64,000 nucleotides of DNA, from positions 1 to 64,000 of the forward strand of contig JAFPUM010000014.1 in assembly GCA_017395425.1 (NCBI GenBank), given 5' to 3'. Under the pieces are notes generated by a model. The model was not told the origin of the DNA. It saw nothing but the letters and a program-made list of their open reading frames with translations, and did no database searches. The translations under genes were made by a program, and so were the position numbers. Below, in pieces: positions 27,024 through 35,000 of this stretch. Each line of letters opens with the position of its first letter. The stretch's first letter is position 1. This DNA comes from Clostridia bacterium. GTDB lineage: Bacteria > Bacillota > Clostridia > Oscillospirales > Acutalibacteraceae.

Positions 27024-27212
27024 ATGGCGGTACCGAAGAGAAAAACTTCCAAGGCGAGAAGAAACAGCAGACGTTCCAGTGTGTGGAAGCTCAACGCACC
27101 TGCGCTCGTGAGATGTCCCAAGTGCGGCGAATACAAAAGACCTCACCGCATTTGTGGTAACTGCGGCTTCTACAAGGGTCGTGAAGTGATTAAAATGGGC
27201 GAAGGCGAATAA
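27024..27212 (+). CDS. rpmF: Ribosomal protein bL32
   Basis: The product has 62 residues, starts [18 protein letters not shown] and carries a zinc ribbon formed by [20 protein letters not shown], i.e. the four-cysteine form of L32 rather than a cysteine-free, zinc-independent paralogue. Preceded by AAGGAGGTG. A strong terminator follows. Confidence 0.98.
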   Translation: MAVPKRKTSKARRNSRRSSVWKLNAPALVRCPKCGEYKRPHRICGNCGFYKGREVIKMGEGE

Positions 27213-27238
27213 TTTTCTTCTGACTTTGCAATCTGAAA

Positions 27239-27290
27239 GAGCGACTGTGCAGTTTCGCCGTTTGATACGGTGAGCACAGTCGCTTTTTTC
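27239..27290 (+). terminator. Terminator of rpmF
   Basis: GCGACTGTGC pairs with GCACAGTCGC, with an inner CGCCGT/ACGGTG stem, followed by six T. Confidence 0.9.
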
Positions 27291-27326
27291 ATTCGGAATC
27301 AGGCGCAACAAAAAGGAGGGAGCGGT

Positions 27327-28631
27327 TTGGCTGTCACTGTGAGCCATGTAGAGAAGGGCGGACTGGCGGATCGTCACGGGGTGGTACCCGGCGATCAGAT
27401 ACTCTCTATCAACGGCAGTGAAATCGGCGATATTCTGGATTATCGGTTTTATGAAACCAACCGCCGCCTGACGGTCTGTCTCCAAAAAGCGGACGGTACC
27501 CGCACGGAGTTCACACTGCGCAAAGGAGAGTATGATTCGCTGGGCGTGGAATGCGGCACCTACCTGATGGATCGACAGCGCTGCTGCCGGAATAAATGCG
27601 TTTTCTGCTTCATTGACCAGCTTCCCAAGGGAATGCGGGAGTCGCTCTATTTCAAGGACGACGATGACCGTCTGTCCTTTTTGTTCGGTAATTATATTAC
27701 CCTGACAAATATTGATGACCGCGAAATTGACCGTATTATCAAAATGCGCATTTCGCCGATCAATATTTCGGTTCACACCACGAATCCTTCGCTGCGCGTG
27801 AAGATGATGAAAAATCCCCATGCGGGAGAGGCGCTGCGTTTTATCGGCAGACTGGCGGAGGGAGGCATTTCGCTCAACTGTCAGATTGTACTGTGTCCCG
27901 AATGGAACGACGGCGCGGAGCTGGACAGAACCCTCTCCGACCTGACCGCGCTTTGTCCGCAGGTGCAGAGTGTGGCGGTGGTGCCGGTGGGACTGACGCG
28001 CTACCGTGAAGCGCTGCCGCCGCTGCGGATGTTTACACCGGAGGAGTGCGGACGTGTCATTGACCAGATCGAAGCCTTCGGCGATGAATGTGTGAAACGG
28101 TACGGCGCGAGAATCGTATATCCGTCCGACGAATTCTATCTCAACGCCGGACGGGAAATTCACGGCGATGACTTTTACGGCGATTTCGACCAGTTGGAAA
28201 ACGGCGTAGGTATGGTAGCGCTGCTGCGCAGTGAATTCGGCATGGCAGTGGAGGACTGTGAACAAGATGATCAGGTTCACAGCGCGTCCATTGCCTGCGG
28301 ACAAAGTATTGCGCCGATTTTACGGGAATTGCTTGACCTGGCGCAGAAAAAGTGGCATAATGCTAATTGGAAACTCTATCCGATTGTCAACCGCTTTTTC
28401 GGCGAGCGGATTACGGTTTCGGGACTGATTACTGGTCAAGACCTTATTGACCAGCTTCGTGGCAAGCCGCTTGGAAAACGGCTGTTGATTTCATCCAGTA
28501 TGCTCAACAGCGACGGTTCTGTCTTTCTGGACGACCTTACCCCGTCGGACGTAGAAAAGGCATTGGGCGTTCCCATTGTACCGATAGAGAGCGACGGCTT
28601 TGCGCTGCTGGAGGCACTGCTGGGGCAATAA
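27327..28631 (+). CDS. DUF512 family PDZ/radical-SAM-like protein
   Basis: The product has 434 residues from TTG 27327, seven bases after AAGGAGGG. A PDZ-like N-terminus (VSHVEKGGLADRHGVVPGDQILSINGSEI, about 5-35) precedes a radical-SAM-type core. The Cys cluster is RCCRNKCVFCFIDQLP (CxxxCxxC) near residue 90, followed by the DUF512 signature FKDDDDRLSFLFGNYITLTN. A substrate is not known for the family. The order DUF512-der-plsY-gpsA is conserved in clostridia, which suggests a housekeeping role perhaps linked to ribosome or envelope assembly. Confidence 0.9.
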   Translation: MAVTVSHVEKGGLADRHGVVPGDQILSINGSEIGDILDYRFYETNRRLTVCLQKADGTRTEFTLRKGEYDSLGVECGTYLMDRQRCCRNKCVFCFIDQLPKGMRESLYFKDDDDRLSFLFGNYITLTNIDDREIDRIIKMRISPINISVHTTNPSLRVKMMKNPHAGEALRFIGRLAEGGISLNCQIVLCPEWNDGAELDRTLSDLTALCPQVQSVAVVPVGLTRYREALPPLRMFTPEECGRVIDQIEAFGDECVKRYGARIVYPSDEFYLNAGREIHGDDFYGDFDQLENGVGMVALLRSEFGMAVEDCEQDDQVHSASIACGQSIAPILRELLDLAQKKWHNANWKLYPIVNRFFGERITVSGLITGQDLIDQLRGKPLGKRLLISSSMLNSDGSVFLDDLTPSDVEKALGVPIVPIESDGFALLEALLGQ

Positions 28632-28719
28632 GGGAATATAGACAGAATAAAGGCAGTGCATGATGCTCATACACTGCCGAAGCGTATGATTGTGAATTCG
28701 CACAACGGAGTTGATTGCT

Positions 28720-30051
28720 TTGTCAAAACCCATCGTGGCAGTGGTGGGTCGCCCGAATGTGGGCAAGTCCACACTGTTCAATAAATTAATCGGACGTCGT
28801 CTGTCCATTGTGGAGGATACGCCGGGCGTTACCCGCGACCGTATTTACGGCGACTGCGAGTGGCGGAGCCGTCCTTTTCTGCTGATTGATACGGGCGGTA
28901 TCGAACCCGATTCGGACGATATTATTCTTTCCAAAATGCGCAGTCAGGCACAGATTGCGATAGATTCCGCCGACGTCATTATCATGGTGACCGATCTGAG
29001 AGCAGGCGTGGTTGCCACCGATCAGGAAGTGGCTGCCATGCTGCAAAAGAGCGGACGTCCCATCGTGCTGTGTGTCAACAAGTGCGATAATATCGGCAGT
29101 CTGCCGGCGGAATTTTATGAATTTTACAACCTTGGCATCGGAGAACCCTATCCCGTTTCGGCGGTACACGGTCACGGTACGGGCGATTTGCTCGACGCGG
29201 TATTTCAGTATTTCCCGCCGGAAACCGAAGCGGAAAATGACGACGAATTCATCAAGGTGGCGGTCATCGGAAAACCCAACGCCGGCAAGTCCTCGCTCAT
29301 CAACCGCGTGGCGGGGGAAGAGCGCGTGATTGTCTCGGATATCGCCGGTACGACCCGCGACGCGATTGATACCGTGATTGAAAACGATAAGGGTCGGTTT
29401 TTATTCATTGACACAGCGGGTATCCGACGCAAGAGCCGCATCAAGGACAATATCGAACGGTACAGCATTCTGCGCGCCGAAGCCTCGGTGGAGCGCGCCG
29501 ATGTGTGTGTTATCATGATTGACGCCACAGAAGGCTTTACCGAGCAGGATTCCAAAGTGGCGGGCATTGCCCATGAAGCGGGCAAGGGCTGTATTATCGC
29601 GGTCAACAAATGGGACGCGGTGGAGAAGGACGGCGGCACGATGAATGCCTTCCGCAAGAAGCTGGAAAATGATTTTTCTTTTATGGCATATGCGCCGATT
29701 ATCTTTATCTCCGCCAAAACAGGGCAGCGCATTGACCGTCTGTTTGAGCTGATTACCTATGTCGCCAATCAGAATGCCACCCGCATTTCGACGGGTATGC
29801 TCAACGATGTGCTGGCGGACGCGACATCGAGAGTGCAGCCTCCCTCGGACAAAGGCAAGCGGCTGAAAATCTACTATATCACGCAGCCGTCCACCAAACC
29901 GCCCACCTTTGTCTGCTTTGTGAATAACGCGGATCTGTTTCATTTTTCTTATCAGCGTTATCTGGAAAATAAAATCCGGGAGACCTTCGGTCTGGAGGGT
30001 ACACCCGTCCGTTTCATTGTGCGTGAGCGCGGAGACGGCAAGAAAAAATAA
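28720..30051 (+). CDS. der: Ribosome biogenesis GTPase Der (EngA)
   Basis: Two tandem GTPase domains and a KH-like C-terminus act in 50S assembly. G1 motifs are GRPNVGKSTLF (near residue 10) and GKPNAGKSSLI (near 185). The other G motifs are DTGGIE, NKCD, DTAGI and NKWD. It has 443 residues from TTG 28720, which follows ACGGAG by nine bases; a TTG three codons earlier abuts that site and is less likely. Followed after 18 nt by plsY. Confidence 0.97.
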   Translation: MSKPIVAVVGRPNVGKSTLFNKLIGRRLSIVEDTPGVTRDRIYGDCEWRSRPFLLIDTGGIEPDSDDIILSKMRSQAQIAIDSADVIIMVTDLRAGVVATDQEVAAMLQKSGRPIVLCVNKCDNIGSLPAEFYEFYNLGIGEPYPVSAVHGHGTGDLLDAVFQYFPPETEAENDDEFIKVAVIGKPNAGKSSLINRVAGEERVIVSDIAGTTRDAIDTVIENDKGRFLFIDTAGIRRKSRIKDNIERYSILRAEASVERADVCVIMIDATEGFTEQDSKVAGIAHEAGKGCIIAVNKWDAVEKDGGTMNAFRKKLENDFSFMAYAPIIFISAKTGQRIDRLFELITYVANQNATRISTGMLNDVLADATSRVQPPSDKGKRLKIYYITQPSTKPPTFVCFVNNADLFHFSYQRYLENKIRETFGLEGTPVRFIVRERGDGKKK

Positions 30052-30069
30052 AGATTTTGGAGGGTGACA

Positions 30070-30750
30070 ATGATGGATATCATTCAAACTTATGGGTTTC
30101 CGACCCTGATTTCAGCGGTGATTGCCTATCTGCTGGGCAGTATCAGTTTTGCCATTCCCGTCACCAAGCTGTTCATCGGCAAGGACATCCGCACGATGGG
30201 CAGCGGCAATGCGGGCTTTACCAACGTACTGCGGTGCGTAGGCAAGCCGGCGGCGATTATTACCTTTATCGGGGATTTCGCCAAGGGAATCGGCGCCATT
30301 TTTCTGGGCGAAATGATTTTTCACCTGATGTGTCCGGGCGTGACGAATATTGATGAGACCGCCAAGGTAGGCGCCGCCGTAGCAGGACTTTTTGCGGTGC
30401 TGGGGCATCTGTTCCCGCTGTATTTCGGTTTCAGGGGCGGCAAGGGGGTACTCATCAGCGCGGGGATTATCTGTGCGCTTGACTGGCGGACCTTTTTGGT
30501 TCTCGCAGCGGTATTTCTCGTGGTGCTGCTGATTACCAAGACGGTTTCCAAGGGCTCACTTACCGTCGCGGCACTCTATCCGATTGTCACCTGCCTGCTC
30601 AATACCGTTATCGTGCCTTCCGACGCGTGGCTGGCGCTGACGCTGATCGCGGTATGCTTTGCGGCGCTGGTGATCTATATGCACCGCTCCAATATCCGCC
30701 GTATTCTCGACGGTACGGAGCCCAAGACCATTGCCAAGAAAAACTCATAA
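30070..30750 (+). CDS. plsY: Acyl-phosphate:glycerol-3-phosphate acyltransferase PlsY
   Basis: Membrane enzyme making lysophosphatidate from acyl-phosphate and glycerol 3-phosphate. The 226-residue protein has about five hydrophobic segments and the three family motifs: GSISFAIP with the following GSGNAGFTN, GHLFPLYFGFRGGKGV (about 111-126), and a late conserved polar segment. GGAGG precedes the ATG by six bases. It sits directly upstream of gpsA, which supplies its substrate, while plsX is not in the window. Confidence 0.95.
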   Translation: MMDIIQTYGFPTLISAVIAYLLGSISFAIPVTKLFIGKDIRTMGSGNAGFTNVLRCVGKPAAIITFIGDFAKGIGAIFLGEMIFHLMCPGVTNIDETAKVGAAVAGLFAVLGHLFPLYFGFRGGKGVLISAGIICALDWRTFLVLAAVFLVVLLITKTVSKGSLTVAALYPIVTCLLNTVIVPSDAWLALTLIAVCFAALVIYMHRSNIRRILDGTEPKTIAKKNS

Positions 30751-30764
30751 ACATTCGTAACAAA

Positions 30765-30819
30765 CGGACGCGGAATACAATCTTCGCTGCGGAGCGGTAA
30801 AGGATCGGTTCCGCGTCCG
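30765..30819 (+). promoter_or_regulatory. Perfect 11-bp stem-loop between plsY and gpsA
   Basis: CGGACGCGGAA pairs with TTCCGCGTCCG, with an inner CGCT-GCGG-AGCG hairpin. There is no T-run, so it is not a standard terminator. A stability, processing or regulatory element is possible. Confidence 0.6.
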
Positions 30820-30844
30820 ATGTGAAATTGGGAGGTTTCTGATT

Positions 30845-31861
30845 ATGAAAGACGTTAAGAAAATCGCCGTACTCGGTTCGGGCGGCTGGGGTACAGCCAT
30901 GGCGATGTCCGCCGCTTCCTCGGGACATGACGTAACGGTCTGGTCGGCTTTTCCGGCGGAGATTGAGCGCATTGTTTCGACGGGAGAAAATCCGCTGCTG
31001 CCCGGCATCAAAATGCCGAAAGAACTGAAGTTTACGTCGGAACTGAAAGATGTGGCGGACGCGGAGATTATCATTACCGCCGTACCGTCCTTTGCCACCG
31101 CGAGCGTTGTCGCAAAGCTCGCGGAAATGGGCATTCCCGCTTCCACGCTGCTGGTGAATATCAGCAAAGGCTTTGACCCCGCGACCTGCGACCGGCTTTC
31201 CGTGACCATTCAGAAGGCGCTGCCGGATCATACAATCACGGTACTGTCGGGACCGTCCCACGCGGAGGAAGTGGCGCGGGAGATTCCCACGGCGCTGGTC
31301 GCGGCGTCATCGGACAAGGAAACCGCGCTGTTGATACAGCAGGTCTTTACCACGCCGCGTCTGCGGGTTTATACCAACAAGGACATGGTGGGTGTGGAAC
31401 TCGGCGGCGCGATTAAAAATGTCATTGCGCTGGCGGCAGGCATTACCGACGGTCTGAAGCTGGGCGACAATACCAAGGCGGCACTCATGACGAGAGGGCT
31501 GAGTGAAATCGGGCGTCTGGGCAAAGCGATGGGCGGCAGCGAAAAGACCTTTGCGGGGCTGACCGGTGTGGGCGATCTGATTGTGACCTGTACCAGTATG
31601 CACAGCCGCAACCGACGCGCGGGTATTCTGATCGGCGAAGGCGTTCCGGTGGAGGAAGCCATCAAGATCATCGGCACGGTGGAAGGTTATCACGCCGCGC
31701 GTCTGGCGCATATTCTCAAAGACCGTTACCAGGTAGAGATGCCGATTATGGACGCCTGCTACAAGGTATGTTATGAAGGCGGCAATGCGCTGGAAGAAGT
31801 TACGCAGCTCATGACACGTCCCACACGCCATGAGGACGACGACACATGGCTTAACGATTGA
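30845..31861 (+). CDS. gpsA: Glycerol-3-phosphate dehydrogenase [NAD(P)+]
   Basis: Reduces dihydroxyacetone phosphate to glycerol 3-phosphate for phospholipid synthesis. The 338-residue protein has the Rossmann motif VLGSGGWGTAMAM at residues 9-21, the catalytic-lysine region (GGAIKNVIALAAGITDGL, Lys near 188) and GLTGVGDLIVTCTS...SRNRRAG. GGGAGG precedes the start. Function is coupled to plsY upstream. Confidence 0.97.
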   Translation: MKDVKKIAVLGSGGWGTAMAMSAASSGHDVTVWSAFPAEIERIVSTGENPLLPGIKMPKELKFTSELKDVADAEIIITAVPSFATASVVAKLAEMGIPASTLLVNISKGFDPATCDRLSVTIQKALPDHTITVLSGPSHAEEVAREIPTALVAASSDKETALLIQQVFTTPRLRVYTNKDMVGVELGGAIKNVIALAAGITDGLKLGDNTKAALMTRGLSEIGRLGKAMGGSEKTFAGLTGVGDLIVTCTSMHSRNRRAGILIGEGVPVEEAIKIIGTVEGYHAARLAHILKDRYQVEMPIMDACYKVCYEGGNALEEVTQLMTRPTRHEDDDTWLND

Positions 31862-31888
31862 GAATAACACCGGGGAGGCTGGTGCTAT

Positions 31889-32701
31889 ATGCACTATCAA
31901 GCGTTGGTTCTTGATATCGACGGAACACTGTACAACTCCGAAAAGCGTATCACGGCAGCCACCAGAGAAGCTATTTTCCGGGCGAGAGAGGCGGGCAAAG
32001 TGATAGCCATTGCCTCCGGACGTCCGCTGCCGGGCGTGCTGGCGGCGGCGGCAGAGCTCCGGTTTGCCGAGAAGGGCGGCTATCTCATGGCGTACAACGG
32101 CGGCAGGATTTTCAACGCGAAGACCGGTGAGATCATCCGGGACGTCCGTCTGCCGTCTGAAATGATTCCGCGTATCGCGGCGCTGGCAAAGTCGCACGGT
32201 GTGGCTGTCGTAGGACACGCACAGGATGAATTGGTGACAGAGTCTCCGCATGACGGACTGATTCAGTATGAAGCCCGGCTCAATCAAATGTCGGTGACGG
32301 CGATACCTTCTCTGGCGGCATACCGCCGGAAGCGGCTGTACAAATGTCTCATTACAGGTGAGGCGGAGCGGCTGGCGGAACTGGAACAGATAGCCCTTCG
32401 GGAATTTGCGGGGGAACTGAGCGTATTCCGTTCGGAACCGTATTTCCTGGAGATTCTGCCGCGCGGCGTTGACAAAGGCGGCGCGGTTGACATTCTTGCC
32501 ACGCATCTCGGTATCAGCAAGGATGAAGTCATTGCCTGCGGTGACGGATTCAACGATCTGTCTATGATCTGTCACGCGGGGCTGGGCGTGGCGATGTCGA
32601 ATGCGCAGCCGGATGTTAAGGCATCAGCGGATTATATCACCGCTTCGTGCGACGAGGACGGTCTGGTACCTGTGATTGAACGTTTCCTGATGGCGGGCTG
32701 A
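31889..32701 (+). CDS. Cof-type HAD phosphatase
   Basis: The 270-residue HAD hydrolase of the Cof/YidA subfamily has motif I LDIDGTLYN (nucleophile Asp at residue 9), motif II ASGRP, motif III Lys within PRGVDKGGAV, and motif IV ACGDGFNDLSM. Members dephosphorylate sugar phosphates, flavin or pyridoxal phosphates; the substrate here is not deducible. It lies 27 nt after gpsA and probably shares its transcript, which ends at the long hairpin downstream. Confidence 0.92.
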   Translation: MHYQALVLDIDGTLYNSEKRITAATREAIFRAREAGKVIAIASGRPLPGVLAAAAELRFAEKGGYLMAYNGGRIFNAKTGEIIRDVRLPSEMIPRIAALAKSHGVAVVGHAQDELVTESPHDGLIQYEARLNQMSVTAIPSLAAYRRKRLYKCLITGEAERLAELEQIALREFAGELSVFRSEPYFLEILPRGVDKGGAVDILATHLGISKDEVIACGDGFNDLSMICHAGLGVAMSNAQPDVKASADYITASCDEDGLVPVIERFLMAG

Positions 32702-32735
32702 AAATGAAAATGACGGTTTTAGGAATATGAAAAAC

Positions 32736-32805
32736 ATCGTCGGGAGCGACGGTTTTCCGGACGGTTTTTGACCGTTTCGGAGAACACGCTGCCGACGATT
32801 GTTTT
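32736..32805 (+). terminator. Long terminator hairpin after the HAD phosphatase gene
   Basis: ATCGTCGG with CCGACGAT, extended by GTTTTCCG with CGGAGAAC and ACGGT with ACCGT, then TGTTTTAT. Confidence 0.7.
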
Positions 32806-32839
32806 ATGGTCTTTTTGTCAAATGTTCATAAAATCGGGG

Positions 32840-32868
32840 TTGCAATTAACGGAACAATGGTGTATTAT
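32840..32868 (+). promoter_or_regulatory. Promoter of the nitroreductase-like gene
   Basis: TTGCAA, a 17-bp spacer, then TATTAT. Confidence 0.65.
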
Positions 32869-32908
32869 TATTTAGTGAATTTTACAGGGGGAGGGGTGTG
32901 AATCAGTA

Positions 32909-33661
32909 GTGGAAATGAAAGACGCCATCGTTGCAAGACGGTCGGTTCGCACCTATACCCGCGAACCGCTGCGAGCGTCGGTGTATGACGGTCTGGCGGA
33001 TTTCATATCGGCACTTACGCCGCTGCATGACGATATTCCTGTGGACATTGAAATCTGCGGACGGGAAGAATTTGACAGCGAGTTCTACCGTACATGGCTC
33101 TGCCGTGCCAATGATTTTGTGGTGCTGCGTTCGGCTGCCAATGCACAGGGGTATTTGCAGAATGTGGGATTTATCGGTGAGCAGATTGTACTATGGCTGA
33201 CGCATAAGGGATTGGGAACCGGATGGTTTGGCATGGTTCGTCCCAAGCGTCCTCCCGCGAGAGGGGAGCTGCCTTATGTGATTACCGTGCAGTTCGGACG
33301 CTCCGACAACGCGCCGTTTCGTCGTCTGCCGGAAGAGGCGCCCCGCAAAAAGCTCCATGAACTGCTGCTCAACAAGATCAGCCGTCCGGAATTCCTGCCG
33401 CTGATCGACGCGGGACGGCTGGCGCCGTCGGCGGTCAATTATCAGCCCGTGCGCTATTACAGTGACAATGACGCGCTGTATATCTGCCGGGTTTCTCCGC
33501 CGCTCCGCAGTCATTCACTCGACAAATGGCAGCAGATCGATGTAGGTGCGGCAATGGCAAATATGCTGGTGCAAAGCGGCGGCGCGTGTACCTTTGTCCG
33601 GCAGGAGGATCCCCCCGAACTGCCGCAGGGCTATATTTACGAATATACCATGAGGCTTTGA
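32909..33661 (+). CDS. Nitroreductase-family flavoprotein
   Basis: The product has 250 residues. The N-terminus (MEMKDAIVARRSVRTYTREPL) is the FMN-binding start of nitroreductases. The NVGFIGEQIVLWLTHKGLGTGWFG stretch matches the family's central helix. The C-terminal half (SRPEFLPLIDAGRLAPSAVNYQPVRYY) repeats the cofactor-binding pattern, as in the two-half TM1586-type nitroreductases. It uses NAD(P)H to reduce quinones or nitro compounds in vitro; its natural substrate is unknown. The start is GTG at 32909 after a GGGGAGGGG site. Confidence 0.85.
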   Translation: MEMKDAIVARRSVRTYTREPLRASVYDGLADFISALTPLHDDIPVDIEICGREEFDSEFYRTWLCRANDFVVLRSAANAQGYLQNVGFIGEQIVLWLTHKGLGTGWFGMVRPKRPPARGELPYVITVQFGRSDNAPFRRLPEEAPRKKLHELLLNKISRPEFLPLIDAGRLAPSAVNYQPVRYYSDNDALYICRVSPPLRSHSLDKWQQIDVGAAMANMLVQSGGACTFVRQEDPPELPQGYIYEYTMRL

Positions 33662-33741
33662 TCGGGGAAATAAGTATTTTTCATACACTCTCTGTGATGA
33701 AAAATGAATGATGAAATAATACGGATTTGGAGGAAAACAAT

Positions 33742-34818
33742 ATGGCAAAACGCAGAGTGGGAATCCTGACCAGCGGCGGCGACTGCCCCGGACTCAACGC
33801 GGCGATCCGCGGCGTGGCATACGCGTCTTTCAATTTGATGGATGTGGAATTTGTCGGGATTAACGACGGTTATAAAGGACTGATTGACGGCGTTTATCAT
33901 GTGATGAAGCCGGACGATTTTTCGGGACTGCTCACGCTGGGCGGAACGATTCTCGGCACCAGCCGTCAGCCCTATCGCAATATGCGCGTCATCGAGCAGG
34001 ATAACGTGGATAAAGTGGCGGCGATGAAAAAGCATTACAAAGAAATGAAGCTCGACTGTCTGATTACACTCGGCGGCAACGGTACCCACAAGACCGCCAA
34101 TCTGCTCAGTGAGGAAGGGCTGAATGTTATCGGTCTGCCCAAGACCATCGATAACGATATTTACGGCACCGATGTCACATTCGGTTTTCACAGCGCGGTG
34201 GATATTGCCACTGACGTGGTGGACCGGATTCATACCACCGCCAACAGTCACGGGCGCGTCATGGTGATTGAAGTCATGGGCAACAAGGCAGGCTGGCTGA
34301 CGCTTTATGCGGGCATCGGCGGCGGCGCGGACGTAATATTGCTCCCTGAAATTCCTTATGACATTGATAAGGTCATTGAGACCGTCGAAAAGCGCACACT
34401 CAAAAAGCGCAAGTTCAGTATTATCTGCGTGGCGGAAGGCGCAATGGATCTGGAAGAATCCGTGATGAAAAAGAAAAAGCGCATGGAAAAGCGGGCCGCG
34501 GAGAATTACGCTTCGGTCAGTTACCGTGTGGCGGATCAGATTCAGAAAGCGACCGGCATGGAAGCGCGTGTGGTGGTGCCGGGACATTATCAGCGAGGGG
34601 GTTCGCCTTCCGCTTATGACCGTGTGCTGGCGACGCAGTTCGGCGCCTATGCCGCCAAGCTCATCAAGGAAGAAAAATACGGCAATACCGTTGCCATGAT
34701 CGACGGCAAGGTGGGCTGCAATCCGCTGGTTGAAATCGCGGGCAAGACCAAGTTTGTACCCGCGGGAAGCGATATTGTAAAGACTGCTAAAGTCACTGGC
34801 ATCTGTTTTGGCGATTAA
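33742..34818 (+). CDS. pfkA: 6-phosphofructokinase
   Basis: Commits fructose 6-phosphate to glycolysis. The 358-residue protein starts AKRRVGILTSGGDCPGLNAAIRG. The phosphoryl-donor motif reads LGGNGTHKTANLL: Gly at the position that is Gly in ATP and Asp in PPi enzymes, but Asn where ATP enzymes have a Mg-binding Asp (GGDGS). The active-site motif is PKTIDNDIYGTD with Lys, as in PPi and mixed-group enzymes. ATP use is likely but not certain. AGGAGG lies close upstream. A 182-nt gap then separates it from the glycogen operon. Confidence 0.93.
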   Translation: MAKRRVGILTSGGDCPGLNAAIRGVAYASFNLMDVEFVGINDGYKGLIDGVYHVMKPDDFSGLLTLGGTILGTSRQPYRNMRVIEQDNVDKVAAMKKHYKEMKLDCLITLGGNGTHKTANLLSEEGLNVIGLPKTIDNDIYGTDVTFGFHSAVDIATDVVDRIHTTANSHGRVMVIEVMGNKAGWLTLYAGIGGGADVILLPEIPYDIDKVIETVEKRTLKKRKFSIICVAEGAMDLEESVMKKKKRMEKRAAENYASVSYRVADQIQKATGMEARVVVPGHYQRGGSPSAYDRVLATQFGAYAAKLIKEEKYGNTVAMIDGKVGCNPLVEIAGKTKFVPAGSDIVKTAKVTGICFGD

Positions 34819-34905
34819 CCTGTTTTTGAGGAAAATACAATAATCAAAAACACCAAAATTTCAGCTTGAATCAATGAATTATTGTAAGAAAAATGCTAAA
34901 AAGAC

Positions 34906-34934
34906 TTGCAATTTGCGAGAATGTTTGTTATGAT
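34906..34934 (+). promoter_or_regulatory. Promoter of the glycogen operon
   Basis: TTGCAA, a 17-bp spacer, then TATGAT, 66 nt upstream of glgB. Confidence 0.7.
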
Positions 34935-35000
34935 ATTATTATAGCCAAAAAGCATTTTCCGGTAAATCTCGGGTGATTATTTTTTAGGAGTTGATTGCAA

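Noticed and set aside
26997-28304. 435-codon minus-strand frame
   Set aside because: Antisense to rpmF and the DUF512 gene; no motifs or ribosome site.
34819-35000. Terminator after pfkA
   Set aside because: TGTTTTTGA and TCAAAAACA can pair, but the stem is AT-rich and lacks a T-run.
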